From NCBI GenBank assembly GCA_013812265.1, contig JACCTQ010000263.1, positions 1 to 8,716 of the forward strand: DNA of 8,716 bases, given 5' to 3'. The DNA comes from Actinomycetota bacterium. GTDB taxonomy: Bacteria; Actinomycetota; Thermoleophilia; Gaiellales; Gaiellaceae. How positions within the stretch are numbered: the first letter of the stretch is position 1; each line of letters begins with the position of its first letter. This document shows positions 1 to 5,806 of this stretch, piece by piece. The notes beneath the pieces were generated by a model. That model ran no database searches, had not been told where the DNA came from, and worked only from the letters and a program-made list of their open reading frames with translations. The position numbers and the translations under genes were made by a program.

Positions 1-2
1 GA

Positions 3-1241
3 GTCCGCATGGCGCCGAGCCCGACCGGCAACCTCCACGTCGGCTTAGCCCGCACGTTCCTCTTCAACTGGCTGTTCGCCAGGGGCAGCGGCGGTGAGTG
101 CCTGCTTCGCATCGAGAACACGGACACCAGCCGGGAGGTGGCCGAGTCGGTCGATCAGATCCAGCGGTCGCTGGCGTGGTTCGGCATCGAATGGGACGGC
201 CCCGTCACGTTTCAGCTCGACCGGATGACCCACTGCCAGGAAGTGGCCCGAGACCTCGTCGTCAAGAACGTCGCGTACGAGGACGAGGGTGCCATCCGCT
301 TCCGGATGCCCGGCGAGGGTGCCACCTGTTACACCGATCTCGTACTGGGCCGCATCGAGGTTCAGAACGAGGCGCTCGAGGACCTCGTGCTCGTCCGGTC
401 CGACGGCAGGCCCACCTACAACTTCGCCTCGCCGGTCGAGGACTGGCTCGACGGGATCACGCACGTCGTCCGGGGCCCCGATCACATCTCGAACACGCTC
501 AAGCAGATCCGGATCCTGGAGGCGCTCGGCGCGCCCGTCCCCGAGTACGCGCACGTGCCGAACATCAACGGCGGGGACGGCAAGAAGCTCTCCAAGCGTC
601 ACGGAGCGACGTCGCTCGAGGAGTTTCGCCATGCGGGCTACTTGCCCGACGCGCTCGTGAACTTCCTGGCTCTCCTCGGTTGGAGCTACGACGACCGCAC
701 GACGATCATGTCGCGGGAGGAGCTGATCGAGCGGTTCTCGTTCGACAGAGTTGGAGCGAGCCCGGCCACTCTTGACTACCAGAAGCTCGACTGGATGAGC
801 GGCGTCTACCTGCGCGACCTTCCTCCGGAGCGGTACGCCGACGCGCTCGTCTCCTACCTGCACGAGGAGGGCTACGACTGGGACGACGAGCTGGTGCGCC
901 GAGCCGCGCCTCTCGTGCAGGAGAAGATCACGAAGCTGGGCGAGTTCCCCCAGTTCGCGGGCTTCTTCTTCCGCGACGTTCAGCCGGACGGCGATCTCGG
1001 GGACGGCGTCGTTCTCCGTGAGGCCGAGCGCGTTCTCGACCGTGTAGAGCCTTTCACCGCTGAGAAGATCGAGGCTGTGTTGCGCGAGATGGCCGAGAGG
1101 CTCGAGCTTCAACCCCGCAAGGCGTTCCAGCCGGTGCGCATAGCGGTCACCGGCTCCAAGGTCTCACCCGGACTGTTCGAGAGCATCGAGTTGCTCGGGC
1201 CCGAGCGAACACTCGCGCGCATTCGGGCCGCGCAGGCGTAG
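3..1241 (+). CDS. gltX: Glutamyl-tRNA synthetase, 5' partial
   Basis: Charges tRNA-Glu with glutamate in the cytoplasm (class I aminoacyl-tRNA synthetase). Counting from the ATG at position 9, the HIGH-type motif PTGNLHVG lies at residues 5-12, the conserved RGPDHISNT block is in the middle, and the KMSKS-type motif KKLSKRHG is at 192-199. The helical anticodon-binding region follows and ends at TAG 1239-1241. The frame is open to the left edge and gives VR before MAPSPTG, the usual residues in front of this motif, so the true start is probably outside the window. The protein is about 410 aa against roughly 470-490 for the family. Much of the difference is at residues 88-95, where VAYEDEGAIRFRMP runs straight on and the usual Cys-containing insert of about 40 residues is absent. 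All core motifs are intact, so I expect an active enzyme. Its substrate tRNA gene lies at 5183-5255, but the two are not in one operon. Confidence 0.96.
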   Translation, partial: VRMAPSPTGNLHVGLARTFLFNWLFARGSGGECLLRIENTDTSREVAESVDQIQRSLAWFGIEWDGPVTFQLDRMTHCQEVARDLVVKNVAYEDEGAIRFRMPGEGATCYTDLVLGRIEVQNEALEDLVLVRSDGRPTYNFASPVEDWLDGITHVVRGPDHISNTLKQIRILEALGAPVPEYAHVPNINGGDGKKLSKRHGATSLEEFRHAGYLPDALVNFLALLGWSYDDRTTIMSREELIERFSFDRVGASPATLDYQKLDWMSGVYLRDLPPERYADALVSYLHEEGYDWDDELVRRAAPLVQEKITKLGEFPQFAGFFFRDVQPDGDLGDGVVLREAERVLDRVEPFTAEKIEAVLREMAERLELQPRKAFQPVRIAVTGSKVSPGLFESIELLGPERTLARIRAAQA

Positions 1242-1258
1242 CGTTTACGATCGCGTCG

Positions 1259-1811
1259 TTGGAAGGCGATGAGCCGGTGCTGCGTGTCGCAAACCTCGAC
1301 GACGAGGCCGCTCTCGACGCACTGATGAAGGAGTCGGCCGCCGTCCTCTTCCGGCGCTTCTACGACGAGGAAAGGGCGACCAGCGCCGTGCGCCATGTTC
1401 CCGAAGTCGACCGGATGCTGCTCGCTGATGGCACCTACTTCATCCTGGAAACCGGCGGCGGCTGTCGCTTGCGGCGGGTGGAGCAGGCGCGACCGGCTCT
1501 ACACGGGTAGCGGCGACTCGGAGGACGACGCACGTGCCCTCGATCCCGCGAGCGAGCCCGCACGGGTTCGAGCGATGTTCGTGCGCTCCGACTGGACGCG
1601 CCGAGGCCTCGGTCGTCGCATCCTCGAGGCGTGCGAAGAGGCTGCCCGGCGGGAAGGTTTTCAACAGCTCGTGCTGATGTCGACGCTCCCGGGCCTGCCG
1701 CTCTACCGCGCGTACGGCTTCCGATCGCTCGAAGAGGTCGAGATCACGTTGCCCGACGGCGTCAAGCTCCCGTGCGTCTCAATGGAAAAGCCAATCGAAC
1801 GCTCGACCTAA
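1259..1811 (+). pseudogene. GNAT-family N-acetyltransferase, frameshifted
   Basis: Two overlapping reading frames together make one GNAT acetyltransferase (acetyl-CoA-dependent N-acylation, substrate unknown). The N-terminal half (LRVANLDDEAALDALM ... DGTYFILETGGG) is in the frame of 1259-1510. The C-terminal half (VACGGWSRR ... VRSDWTRRGLGRRIL ... LPLYRAYGF) is in the frame ending at TAA 1809-1811. It contains the acetyl-CoA-binding R/Q-x-x-G-x-G/A-type loop RRGLGR. The switch falls in the GC-rich run at about 1449-1466: a 2-nt loss or 1-nt gain between ETGGG and VACGG restores a normal protein of about 180 aa. TTG 1259 is the first start; GTG 1277 is more likely because GGAAGG at 1261-1266 sits 10 nt before it. 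Natural pseudogene and sequencing error cannot be separated here. It begins just after gltX on the same strand. Confidence 0.8.
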
Positions 1812-1812
1812 G

Positions 1813-2481
1813 CTAAGAGCTCCCGGCAGTCGGGCCGCGGTATACGGCGCACCCGCCGGCGAAGACCGCGAGCCCCCCGGCCCAGATCGGCCACAGTTCG
1901 AGCGCGGCGCCGAGGACGAAGGCGGCAGTGCCGGCAAGTAGGAGAGCGGTCGCGAGGAGCGCGGCTCCGGCTGACGCCCGCGTCGGCTCGACATCAGGCG
2001 GCTCAGGTTCGGACGCCTCTGGCTCCGCTCCCAGCCGCATACGCGCGAGGCGAAGCCGGAAGAGCGCCCCGCGCCACTCGTAGACCAGCCCGCGTGCGGC
2101 GGCGCGTCCCTCCGCGGCGACAGCGTCGTGGAGCTCCGCGGTCAGGTCGCGAGCCTCCGTGAGCGCCGCTGCGAGCTCGGTATGAGCAGCCTCAGCATCC
2201 GGTGGAGGATCGATGCCCAGGGCTCGCTCGCTCGCCGCGTGGAGAACGTACTGGAAGCGGGGCAGAGATTCGAGCGCCGCGGGGTCGTCTGCGAGGCGAT
2301 CCGGCTCGTCGGCCAGCGCATCGAGGCGGGCCAGCGGGAGCGACAGCACACTCCAGAGGCCGTCGATCTCGGTCGCGTACGTCTCCCGCTCGCCGATGCT
2401 GCCTGCGTGCACTGCGCTCCGATCATAGTCCTCAAGAGACATCTCGCGGAGCCGAAATCGGGCTGGTATAGATTCGCCCAT
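1813..2481 (-). CDS. Hypothetical protein with two C-terminal TM helices
   Basis: I do not recognise this 222-aa protein. Residues 1-150 are charged and mostly helical (Ala/Glu/Arg-rich) with no signal peptide. A Pro/Glu-rich linker (about 152-166) precedes two hydrophobic segments at about 170-192 and 197-213, so it should be anchored as a C-terminal hairpin with the large N-terminal part probably cytoplasmic. The annotated ATG (2479-2481) is only 3 nt from the ATG of the divergent peptidase gene. An alternative start at Met14 (ATG 2440-2442) would leave a 42-nt divergent promoter region containing the AT-rich GGTATAGATT, which I find more plausible. It is convergent with the broken acetyltransferase, with stops adjacent. 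Codon pattern and composition look like real coding sequence, and the plus-strand frame over it is a shadow. Confidence 0.65.
   Translation of the reverse strand: MGESIPARFRLREMSLEDYDRSAVHAGSIGERETYATEIDGLWSVLSLPLARLDALADEPDRLADDPAALESLPRFQYVLHAASERALGIDPPPDAEAAHTELAAALTEARDLTAELHDAVAAEGRAAARGLVYEWRGALFRLRLARMRLGAEPEASEPEPPDVEPTRASAGAALLATALLLAGTAAFVLGAALELWPIWAGGLAVFAGGCAVYRGPTAGSS
2467..2474 (+). promoter_or_regulatory. Possible -10 box for the M3-like peptidase gene
   Basis: TATAGATT at 2467-2474 is the only AT-rich element near the ATG at 2485. Read as TATAGA or TAGATT, it places transcription start at about 2479-2481, giving a 4-6 nt leader. No Shine-Dalgarno sequence precedes the ATG, which fits near-leaderless translation. 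The element lies inside the longest version of the divergent gene and could also serve that gene if it starts at 2442. No convincing -35 box is seen. Confidence 0.35.
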
Positions 2482-2484
2482 CAG

Positions 2485-3993
2485 ATGAGCGTCGCGGCAG
2501 TCCGAACCCCCGTCGAGTACGAGTCCCGGCTCCAGCAGTACCTGTACGAGCGCTCCGAGGAAGGACGCGTGGTGCGCGTGGGGGAGAAGGAGGTGTCGGA
2601 GCAGGCCGCCATCGTCGCTCGTTATGCAGACCTTTTCTCGCGAGGACAGCTCGACGGGCTAAGGGAGAGCGCGGGGACGGCGGAGGCCGACGAGCGCGAG
2701 CGCCTCTTCCGTCTGTGTAAGACGTGCGAGGCGGGGATCGTCGCCGCCGAGCTGGCCGAGCGCGAGGACGAACTCGAGAACGCCATCCTCGCTGCTCGCG
2801 TGTCTTACCGGGGCGAGGAGCTGCCTCTGCGAGCCGCGCAGGCGCGCCTGGCCGTGTTGCCCGGCTACGAAGATCGCAAGCAGCTCGGAGAGCTGCAGAG
2901 CGATATGTCCGCTCGCTTCAACACCGACCGCCTCGAGGTGCTGCGGGCAGGCGAGGAGCTGGAGGCCGAGGTCTCCGAGGAGCCCGACGCCGTCAGGAGA
3001 AACGAAGAGGAGAAAGGGATCTCGCTCGAGGAGCTGGAGCGGGCGCTTGCGGAGGCAAGCGCAGCCGCCGAGCCCGCCTACCAGCGGCTGCGCGACCGCT
3101 GGTTCGAGCGCCTGCTCGGTCCGGGGCGTGAGGCGGTGCCTGCCTCCTACCACGTGAGCTACATGCGCCGCTTGTCGCCGCTCGCGGACACGTATACCAA
3201 GGAGCGCGCCGTCGAAGTTTGTCTCGAGACGCTCTCGCGCCTGGGGTTCGATCTGCGGAGCCAGCCGAACATCCGTCTGGATCTCGACGATCGCCCGCAG
3301 AAATCGCCCCGCGCCTGCGTGATCGCGTCGGATCCGCCGCGGCTCGTCCATCTGATCACTCGGGCTCAAGGCGGCTTGCACGACTATCAGGCCTTCATGC
3401 ACGAGGCCGGACACGCGCTCCACTACGCGGGGAGCAACCCGTCGTTGCCGTACACGTATCGCCGCCTCGCGCGGGATCACGCGCTGACCGAGATCTACTC
3501 CTACATCTGCGAGGCGATCACGCGGGAGCCCGCCTGGCATGCAGAGCACTTCGGCTTGAGCCAGGAGCAGGCCGCCGACAACGCCGAGGCAACCCGCTTC
3601 ATGGAGGTGCTCTTCTTTCGTCGTTACACAGCGAAACTCCAGTTCGAGCTCGACTTCTGGTCGCGCTTTCCCTCTGACGGCGGCACGCCGGACGGGTACT
3701 CCGAGCGGCTGACGGGCGCGACCGGCGTCTGGTACCGCCCCGAGGGCTTCCTGGCCGACATGGACGCGGGTTTCTACTCGGCCGATTATCTGCGGGCGTG
3801 GATCCGGGCCGCGCAGCTACGAACCTTCCTCGTGCGCGAGGTGGGCGACGACTGGTGGAGGCGCACCGAGACGGGCGATCGCCTGCGATCGCTCTTTCGC
3901 GAAGGCACGCGCCCCTCGAGCGAAGAGATCGCGGCCCGAATCGGGTTCGACCCGCTCGACACCGGGCCGCTCGTCTCCGAGCTGAGCGGGTAA
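2485..3993 (+). CDS. M3-like zinc metallopeptidase
   Basis: A 502-aa cytoplasmic protein (no signal peptide or TM segment) with the zincin motif HEAGHALH: H306, E307 and H310 should be two zinc ligands and the catalytic base. E336 in LTEIYSY, 26 residues after H310, fits the third ligand, the same spacing as in thimet-type oligopeptidases (family M3). The first 270 residues are helical and charged, as in M3 enzymes. Near the C-terminus, D425-M-D-A-G-F-Y-S-A-D-Y435 corresponds to the M3 substrate-binding tyrosine region, but the histidine usually found there seems absent. M3 members are typically 550-700 aa, so this is compact. The role is probably cleavage of short peptides; the substrate is unknown. 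ATG 2485 is chosen because the frame further upstream has no protein-like N-terminus and lies over the divergent gene. The stop is TAA 3991-3993. M32 carboxypeptidase is a less likely alternative. Confidence 0.8.
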   Translation: MSVAAVRTPVEYESRLQQYLYERSEEGRVVRVGEKEVSEQAAIVARYADLFSRGQLDGLRESAGTAEADERERLFRLCKTCEAGIVAAELAEREDELENAILAARVSYRGEELPLRAAQARLAVLPGYEDRKQLGELQSDMSARFNTDRLEVLRAGEELEAEVSEEPDAVRRNEEEKGISLEELERALAEASAAAEPAYQRLRDRWFERLLGPGREAVPASYHVSYMRRLSPLADTYTKERAVEVCLETLSRLGFDLRSQPNIRLDLDDRPQKSPRACVIASDPPRLVHLITRAQGGLHDYQAFMHEAGHALHYAGSNPSLPYTYRRLARDHALTEIYSYICEAITREPAWHAEHFGLSQEQAADNAEATRFMEVLFFRRYTAKLQFELDFWSRFPSDGGTPDGYSERLTGATGVWYRPEGFLADMDAGFYSADYLRAWIRAAQLRTFLVREVGDDWWRRTETGDRLRSLFREGTRPSSEEIAARIGFDPLDTGPLVSELSG

Positions 3994-4016
3994 AGCTCGG
4001 GTCGAAGCCTCGAGCC

Positions 4017-4034
4017 AGGCGCATATGGGATTCG
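4017..4034 (+). repeat. attR-like copy of the tRNA-Glu 3' end
   Basis: AGGCGCATATGGGATTCG matches AGGCGCATACGGGATTCG at 5183-5200 at 17 of 18 positions; the only difference is T4026 against C5192. Identity runs from the T-loop to the base just beyond the acceptor stem (discriminator position) and stops at both ends, as expected for an attachment core. No other part of a tRNA is present here. Confidence 0.75.
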
Positions 4035-4040
4035 CTAACT

Positions 4041-4061
4041 CCCTGCAAACAGGGTATTTTT
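4041..4061 (+). terminator. Intrinsic terminator after the M3-like peptidase gene
   Basis: CCCTG (4041-4045), loop CAAA and CAGGG (4050-4054) form a perfect 5-bp stem, followed by TATTTTT (4055-4061). It is 47 nt after the peptidase stop and would end plus-strand transcripts. It lies just inside the attR-like repeat, so it belongs to the inserted DNA rather than to the original peptidase locus. Confidence 0.65.
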
Positions 4062-4131
4062 CGACTGAGGTATGCACCGAGGTCTGCAACGCACGCGCCT
4101 GGCTGGACGCGCCTGGCGTGCGTCAGGACAT

Positions 4132-4150
4132 GTAGCATGATTCGTGCTAC
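4132..4150. promoter_or_regulatory. Inverted repeat at the antitoxin start, possible operator
   Basis: GTAGCA (4132-4137) and TGCTAC (4145-4150) form a perfect 6-bp inverted repeat with a 7-nt spacer, centred on 4141. It overlaps the antitoxin start codon. Ribbon-helix-helix antitoxins normally bind such repeats to repress their own operon, so autoregulation is a reasonable inference. Confidence 0.45.
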
Positions 4151-4406
4151 GGTTGGAACGGTGGCGCGCTCCCTTCACGTTCGGCTCGACGACGCGTCGG
4201 CGGCGGCGCTCGAGATTGTCCGCGCCGACGGACTGAGCGACTCCGAGGCCGTGCGGACCGCGCTGCGCGAGGCTGCCGCCCGCCGGCGCGTCCGCTCGTC
4301 GATTCGAGCGGAGGTCCGCCGTCTCGCGGCTGACGACCGCGACCGCGAGGAAATGCGGATCATCCGGGAGCAGCTCGCGGAGCTCGCACCGCCGCTCGCC
4401 GACTGA
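4137..4406 (+). CDS. Ribbon-helix-helix antitoxin of a PemK/MazF-type pair
   Basis: An 89-aa protein beginning with an N-terminal strand-helix-helix pattern: SLHVRLDDASAAALEIV then GLSDSEAVRTALREAA (about residues 12-45). This is the CopG/Arc-type ribbon-helix-helix DNA-binding fold. The C-terminal half is charged and helical (RAEVRRLAADDRDREEMR...) and ends in ELAPPLAD, the flexible tail type that usually wraps the toxin. It would neutralise the following toxin and repress the operon. ATG 4137 is chosen because AGGA at 4125-4128 sits 8 nt upstream; GTG 4161 (ARSLHVRLD...) is a good alternative that would place the inverted repeat at 4132-4150 wholly upstream of the gene. The stop TGA 4404-4406 is 1 nt before the toxin GTG. 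The pair lies inside the decayed tRNA-Glu element. Confidence 0.85.
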   Translation: MIRATVGTVARSLHVRLDDASAAALEIVRADGLSDSEAVRTALREAAARRRVRSSIRAEVRRLAADDRDREEMRIIREQLAELAPPLAD

Positions 4407-4407
4407 G

Positions 4408-4725
4408 GTGGTCCGCGGCGAGGTGTTCCGCCTGCCGGCGCCACGGGGCGCGCGCGGGCATGAGCAGCGCGGCGCCCGCTACGCGGTCATCGTCCAGGCG
4501 GATGAGTTCCTCGACCTCAGCACTGTGCTCGTGGCACCGACCTCCACGAGCGCTCGCCCAGCGACCTTTCGCCCGACGGTTGCCCTCGGGGGAGAGGAGA
4601 CGCGCGTCCTGGTCGAGCAGACGACGGTCGTCGACCCGCAACGTCTGGGCGGATCAGCGGGGCGCCTCGACGCGAGCGAGCTGCGTTCCGTCGACGAGGC
4701 GCTCATGCTCCTCCTCGGCCTCTGA
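4408..4725 (+). CDS. PemK/MazF-family toxin (endoribonuclease)
   Basis: A 105-aa protein with the PemK/MazF order of motifs: RGEVFRLP at the N-terminus, then QRGARYAVIVQAD (residues 20-32), VLVAPTSTSA (40-49) and RVLVEQTTVVDPQRLG (about 66-81), ending in a short helix. Arg24 and Thr47 sit where the catalytic Arg and Thr of MazF enzymes are found. The family cleaves single-stranded mRNA at short motifs and stops growth when the antitoxin is lost. GTG 4408 starts 1 nt after the antitoxin stop, so the two are translationally coupled; part of the ribosome-binding sequence (GAGG) lies over the antitoxin stop. Full length with no frameshift, so probably active. The stop is TGA 4723-4725. It is convergent with the integrase remnant, whose open frame overlaps its end. 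Confidence 0.88.
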   Translation: MVRGEVFRLPAPRGARGHEQRGARYAVIVQADEFLDLSTVLVAPTSTSARPATFRPTVALGGEETRVLVEQTTVVDPQRLGGSAGRLDASELRSVDEALMLLLGL

Positions 4726-5152
4726 CGCTGGGGCGAGAAAGCCGAAACCCCGCCCGCCGTGCAGGCCCGTGTGAGCGCTGTCCGCAGAGCAGCGCGTCGA
4801 GCTCACCGACGCGTATTCCAGTGGCGTCGAGGACGAGCGGCGCGAGCCGGTAGCGGCGCGGAAGCAGCCGGATGACGGCCTCGACGTGCGCAGCGGTCGG
4901 TGGCTCGACGTGCCGGCGTTCCTCCCGCGGCAGCTTGACCGTCAGGCGGTCGCGGGCGGGATTGGGCTGAATGCGGGCGTGGTCGAGCGCCATCGCCAGC
5001 ACGTTCACGGTCTTGCGGATCGTCTGTTTCTTGAGCCCGGACGCATGGAGATCAGCGACCAGCGCGGCGGCCGCGTGATCCGAGGTCTGCACCGCGATCT
5101 GCACGCGACACTCTTCACCGGCATGCCTGTCACAAATGACCCGCTCAACCAA
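4703..5152 (-). pseudogene. Tyrosine recombinase (phage-type integrase) remnant
   Basis: The 149-codon frame holds the middle of a tyrosine integrase. Residues about 24-65 (ALVADLHASGL, KKQTIRKTVNVLAMALDHA, NPARD) are the SAM-like core-binding domain. Residues 72-122 (VKLPREERR..., EAVIRLL, LVLDATGIRVGELDALL) begin the catalytic domain, with Arg114 as the first catalytic arginine. Recognisable sequence stops at about position 4787; the remaining frame is unrelated and overlaps the toxin end. The second Arg, the His and the nucleophile Tyr are all missing, and the first 60 or so residues of a normal integrase are also lacking. The nominal start is TTG 5150-5152 with no good ribosome-binding site. 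It lies 30 nt from the 3' end of tRNA-Glu, reading away from it, the usual place for an integrase at attL. Catalytically dead. Confidence 0.8.
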
Positions 5153-5176
5153 GCCAAATCGGCTTGACTTTGTGAC
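5129..5176. repeat. Nested inverted repeats beside attL
   Basis: Outer arms GTCACAAA (5129-5136) and TTTGTGAC (5169-5176) are perfect 8-bp inverted repeats. Inside them CAAGCC (5150-5155) and GGCTTG (5161-5166) form a 6-bp stem with a 5-nt loop. They lie between the tRNA 3' end and the integrase remnant and cover its nominal start. No T-run follows in the tRNA direction, so a standard terminator is not clear. A recombinase arm/excisionase site or a terminator without a U-tract are both possible. Confidence 0.5.
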
Positions 5177-5182
5177 GCAGAA

Positions 5183-5200
5183 AGGCGCATACGGGATTCG
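5183..5200 (+). repeat. attL-like core in the tRNA-Glu 3' end
   Basis: AGGCGCATACGGGATTCG is the tRNA 3' segment (T-loop to discriminator) duplicated at 4017-4034 with one mismatch. It sits beside the integrase remnant and is part of the functional tRNA, as expected at the end where integration restored the gene. Confidence 0.75.
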
Positions 5201-5255
5201 AACCCGTGCCGCCGCCGTGAGAGGGCGGTGTCCTAGGCCACTAGACGAATGCGCC
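5183..5255 (-). tRNA. tRNA-Glu (anticodon CUC)
   Basis: The minus strand folds as a full cloverleaf: acceptor GGCGCAT/ATGCGCC (7 bp), D arm with TCTAGTGGCCTAGGA, anticodon stem CCGCC/GGCGG with loop CTCTCAC (anticodon CTC, reading GAG), and T arm ACGGG-TTCGAAT-CCCGT. The acceptor stem occupies 5184-5190 and 5249-5255; position 5183 gives discriminator T. CCA is not encoded. A TAGACT box at 5265-5270 (minus strand) ends 9 nt upstream and could be its own -10, with TTGGTA at 5286-5291 as a weak -35 at short spacing. The gene also follows the secreted-protein gene by only 29 nt, so cotranscription is possible. Its 3' end is the target of the decayed integrative element. Confidence 0.95.
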
Positions 5256-5284
5256 GTGCGGGCCAGTCTAGCGGCGTGGTGGCT

Positions 5285-5770
5285 CTACCAACGCGCGCAC
5301 GCCGAGAAGCCGTATGCGCGGGCGGAGGCATGTGCTTTGTCGATCATCGCCTGCGCCTTCTTGACTGCCGCCGTGTAACGCGCCTTGTTTCCCGATCGGG
5401 CAGCGGCGACCACGCCCACGATGCCCTTGTTGATCGCCGTGTCCGCCAACGCGAGTAGCTTCCGAATGCGGTCGCGATCGGCGGGCGGCGCCGACAGCGA
5501 ACGGAGTGCAGCCAGCGTACGGCGGTCGATCGCCAGATACCTGCTGCCCACGGCTGCGGCCTTCCGCGCCGGATACAGACGGCCAAGTTTGCGCAGGTCC
5601 GCGATGGCCCGCTGGCAAATGGCGTCTCCCTGCTTGATGTACGCCTCTTTCGAGAGCCTGGCCACCGAGGGCGCGCCAACGGTGGCGGTGGCGGTCGAGG
5701 CCAGCCCCGCCGCGGCGAGCAAGCCGGCAAGCGGCACCGCTACCCACGTGACCCTCCCCGCGCCTCGCAT
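5285..5770 (-). CDS. Small secreted protein with two cysteines
   Basis: A 161-aa protein, family not named. Residues 1-30 form a signal peptide (MRGAGR, hydrophobic core WVAVPLAGLLAAAGLA, likely cleavage after STATA near residue 29). There is no lipobox Cys. The mature part is helical and Lys/Arg/Ala-rich, with SKEAYIKQGDAICQ at 40-53 and YGFSACARW at the end. Cys52 and Cys158 are the only cysteines and could pair after export. This pattern (a DAIC segment near the mature N-terminus and a final Cys) recalls small secreted actinobacterial proteins of unknown function. A TATAGT box 6 nt before the ATG implies a leaderless transcript, so it is probably its own transcription unit although only 36 nt from the cyclodeaminase stop. 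The stop is TAG 5285-5287, which lies close to a possible tRNA promoter. Confidence 0.75.
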   Translation of the reverse strand: MRGAGRVTWVAVPLAGLLAAAGLASTATATVGAPSVARLSKEAYIKQGDAICQRAIADLRKLGRLYPARKAAAVGSRYLAIDRRTLAALRSLSAPPADRDRIRKLLALADTAINKGIVGVVAAARSGNKARYTAAVKKAQAMIDKAHASARAYGFSACARW

Positions 5771-5776
5771 GGGATG

Positions 5777-5782
5777 ACTATA
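5777..5782 (-). promoter_or_regulatory. Leaderless-type -10 box for the secreted-protein gene
   Basis: On the minus strand TATAGT is followed by 6 nt and then ATG (5768-5770). With the usual spacing, transcription would begin exactly at the A of the ATG. No Shine-Dalgarno sequence is present, which agrees. No clear -35 is seen, which is common for actinobacterial leaderless promoters. Confidence 0.55.
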
Positions 5783-5806
5783 GACGTCGGGCTGGATTCA
5801 GTCGGA

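Larger units (their letters stand above)
4017..5200. mobile_element. Decayed integrative element in tRNA-Glu
   Basis: The region is bounded by 18-bp direct repeats (17/18 identical) that match the 3' end of tRNA-Glu, with a tyrosine-integrase remnant next to the intact tRNA. This is the layout expected after site-specific integration into a tRNA 3' end. The repeat-to-repeat distance is 1166 bp, too small for a working element, and the integrase has lost both ends. What remains is a terminator, a toxin-antitoxin pair and the integrase fragment. The inference rests on sequence layout alone; the empty site has not been seen. Confidence 0.7.

Noticed and set aside
45..1112. Long minus-strand open frame (355 codons) opposite gltX
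   Set aside because: It is antisense to a gene with clear synthetase motifs; its Val/Arg/Glu-rich composition is the usual mirror of GC-rich coding sequence.
2128..2484. Upstream in-frame extension of the M3-like peptidase
   Set aside because: It lies over the divergent two-TM gene, has no domain-like N-terminus, and would make the protein longer than its core needs; ATG 2485 is preferred.
2659..3549. Minus-strand 296-codon frame opposite the peptidase
   Set aside because: The plus strand encodes the HEAGH zinc motif and M3 spacing; the minus frame shows no recognisable domain.
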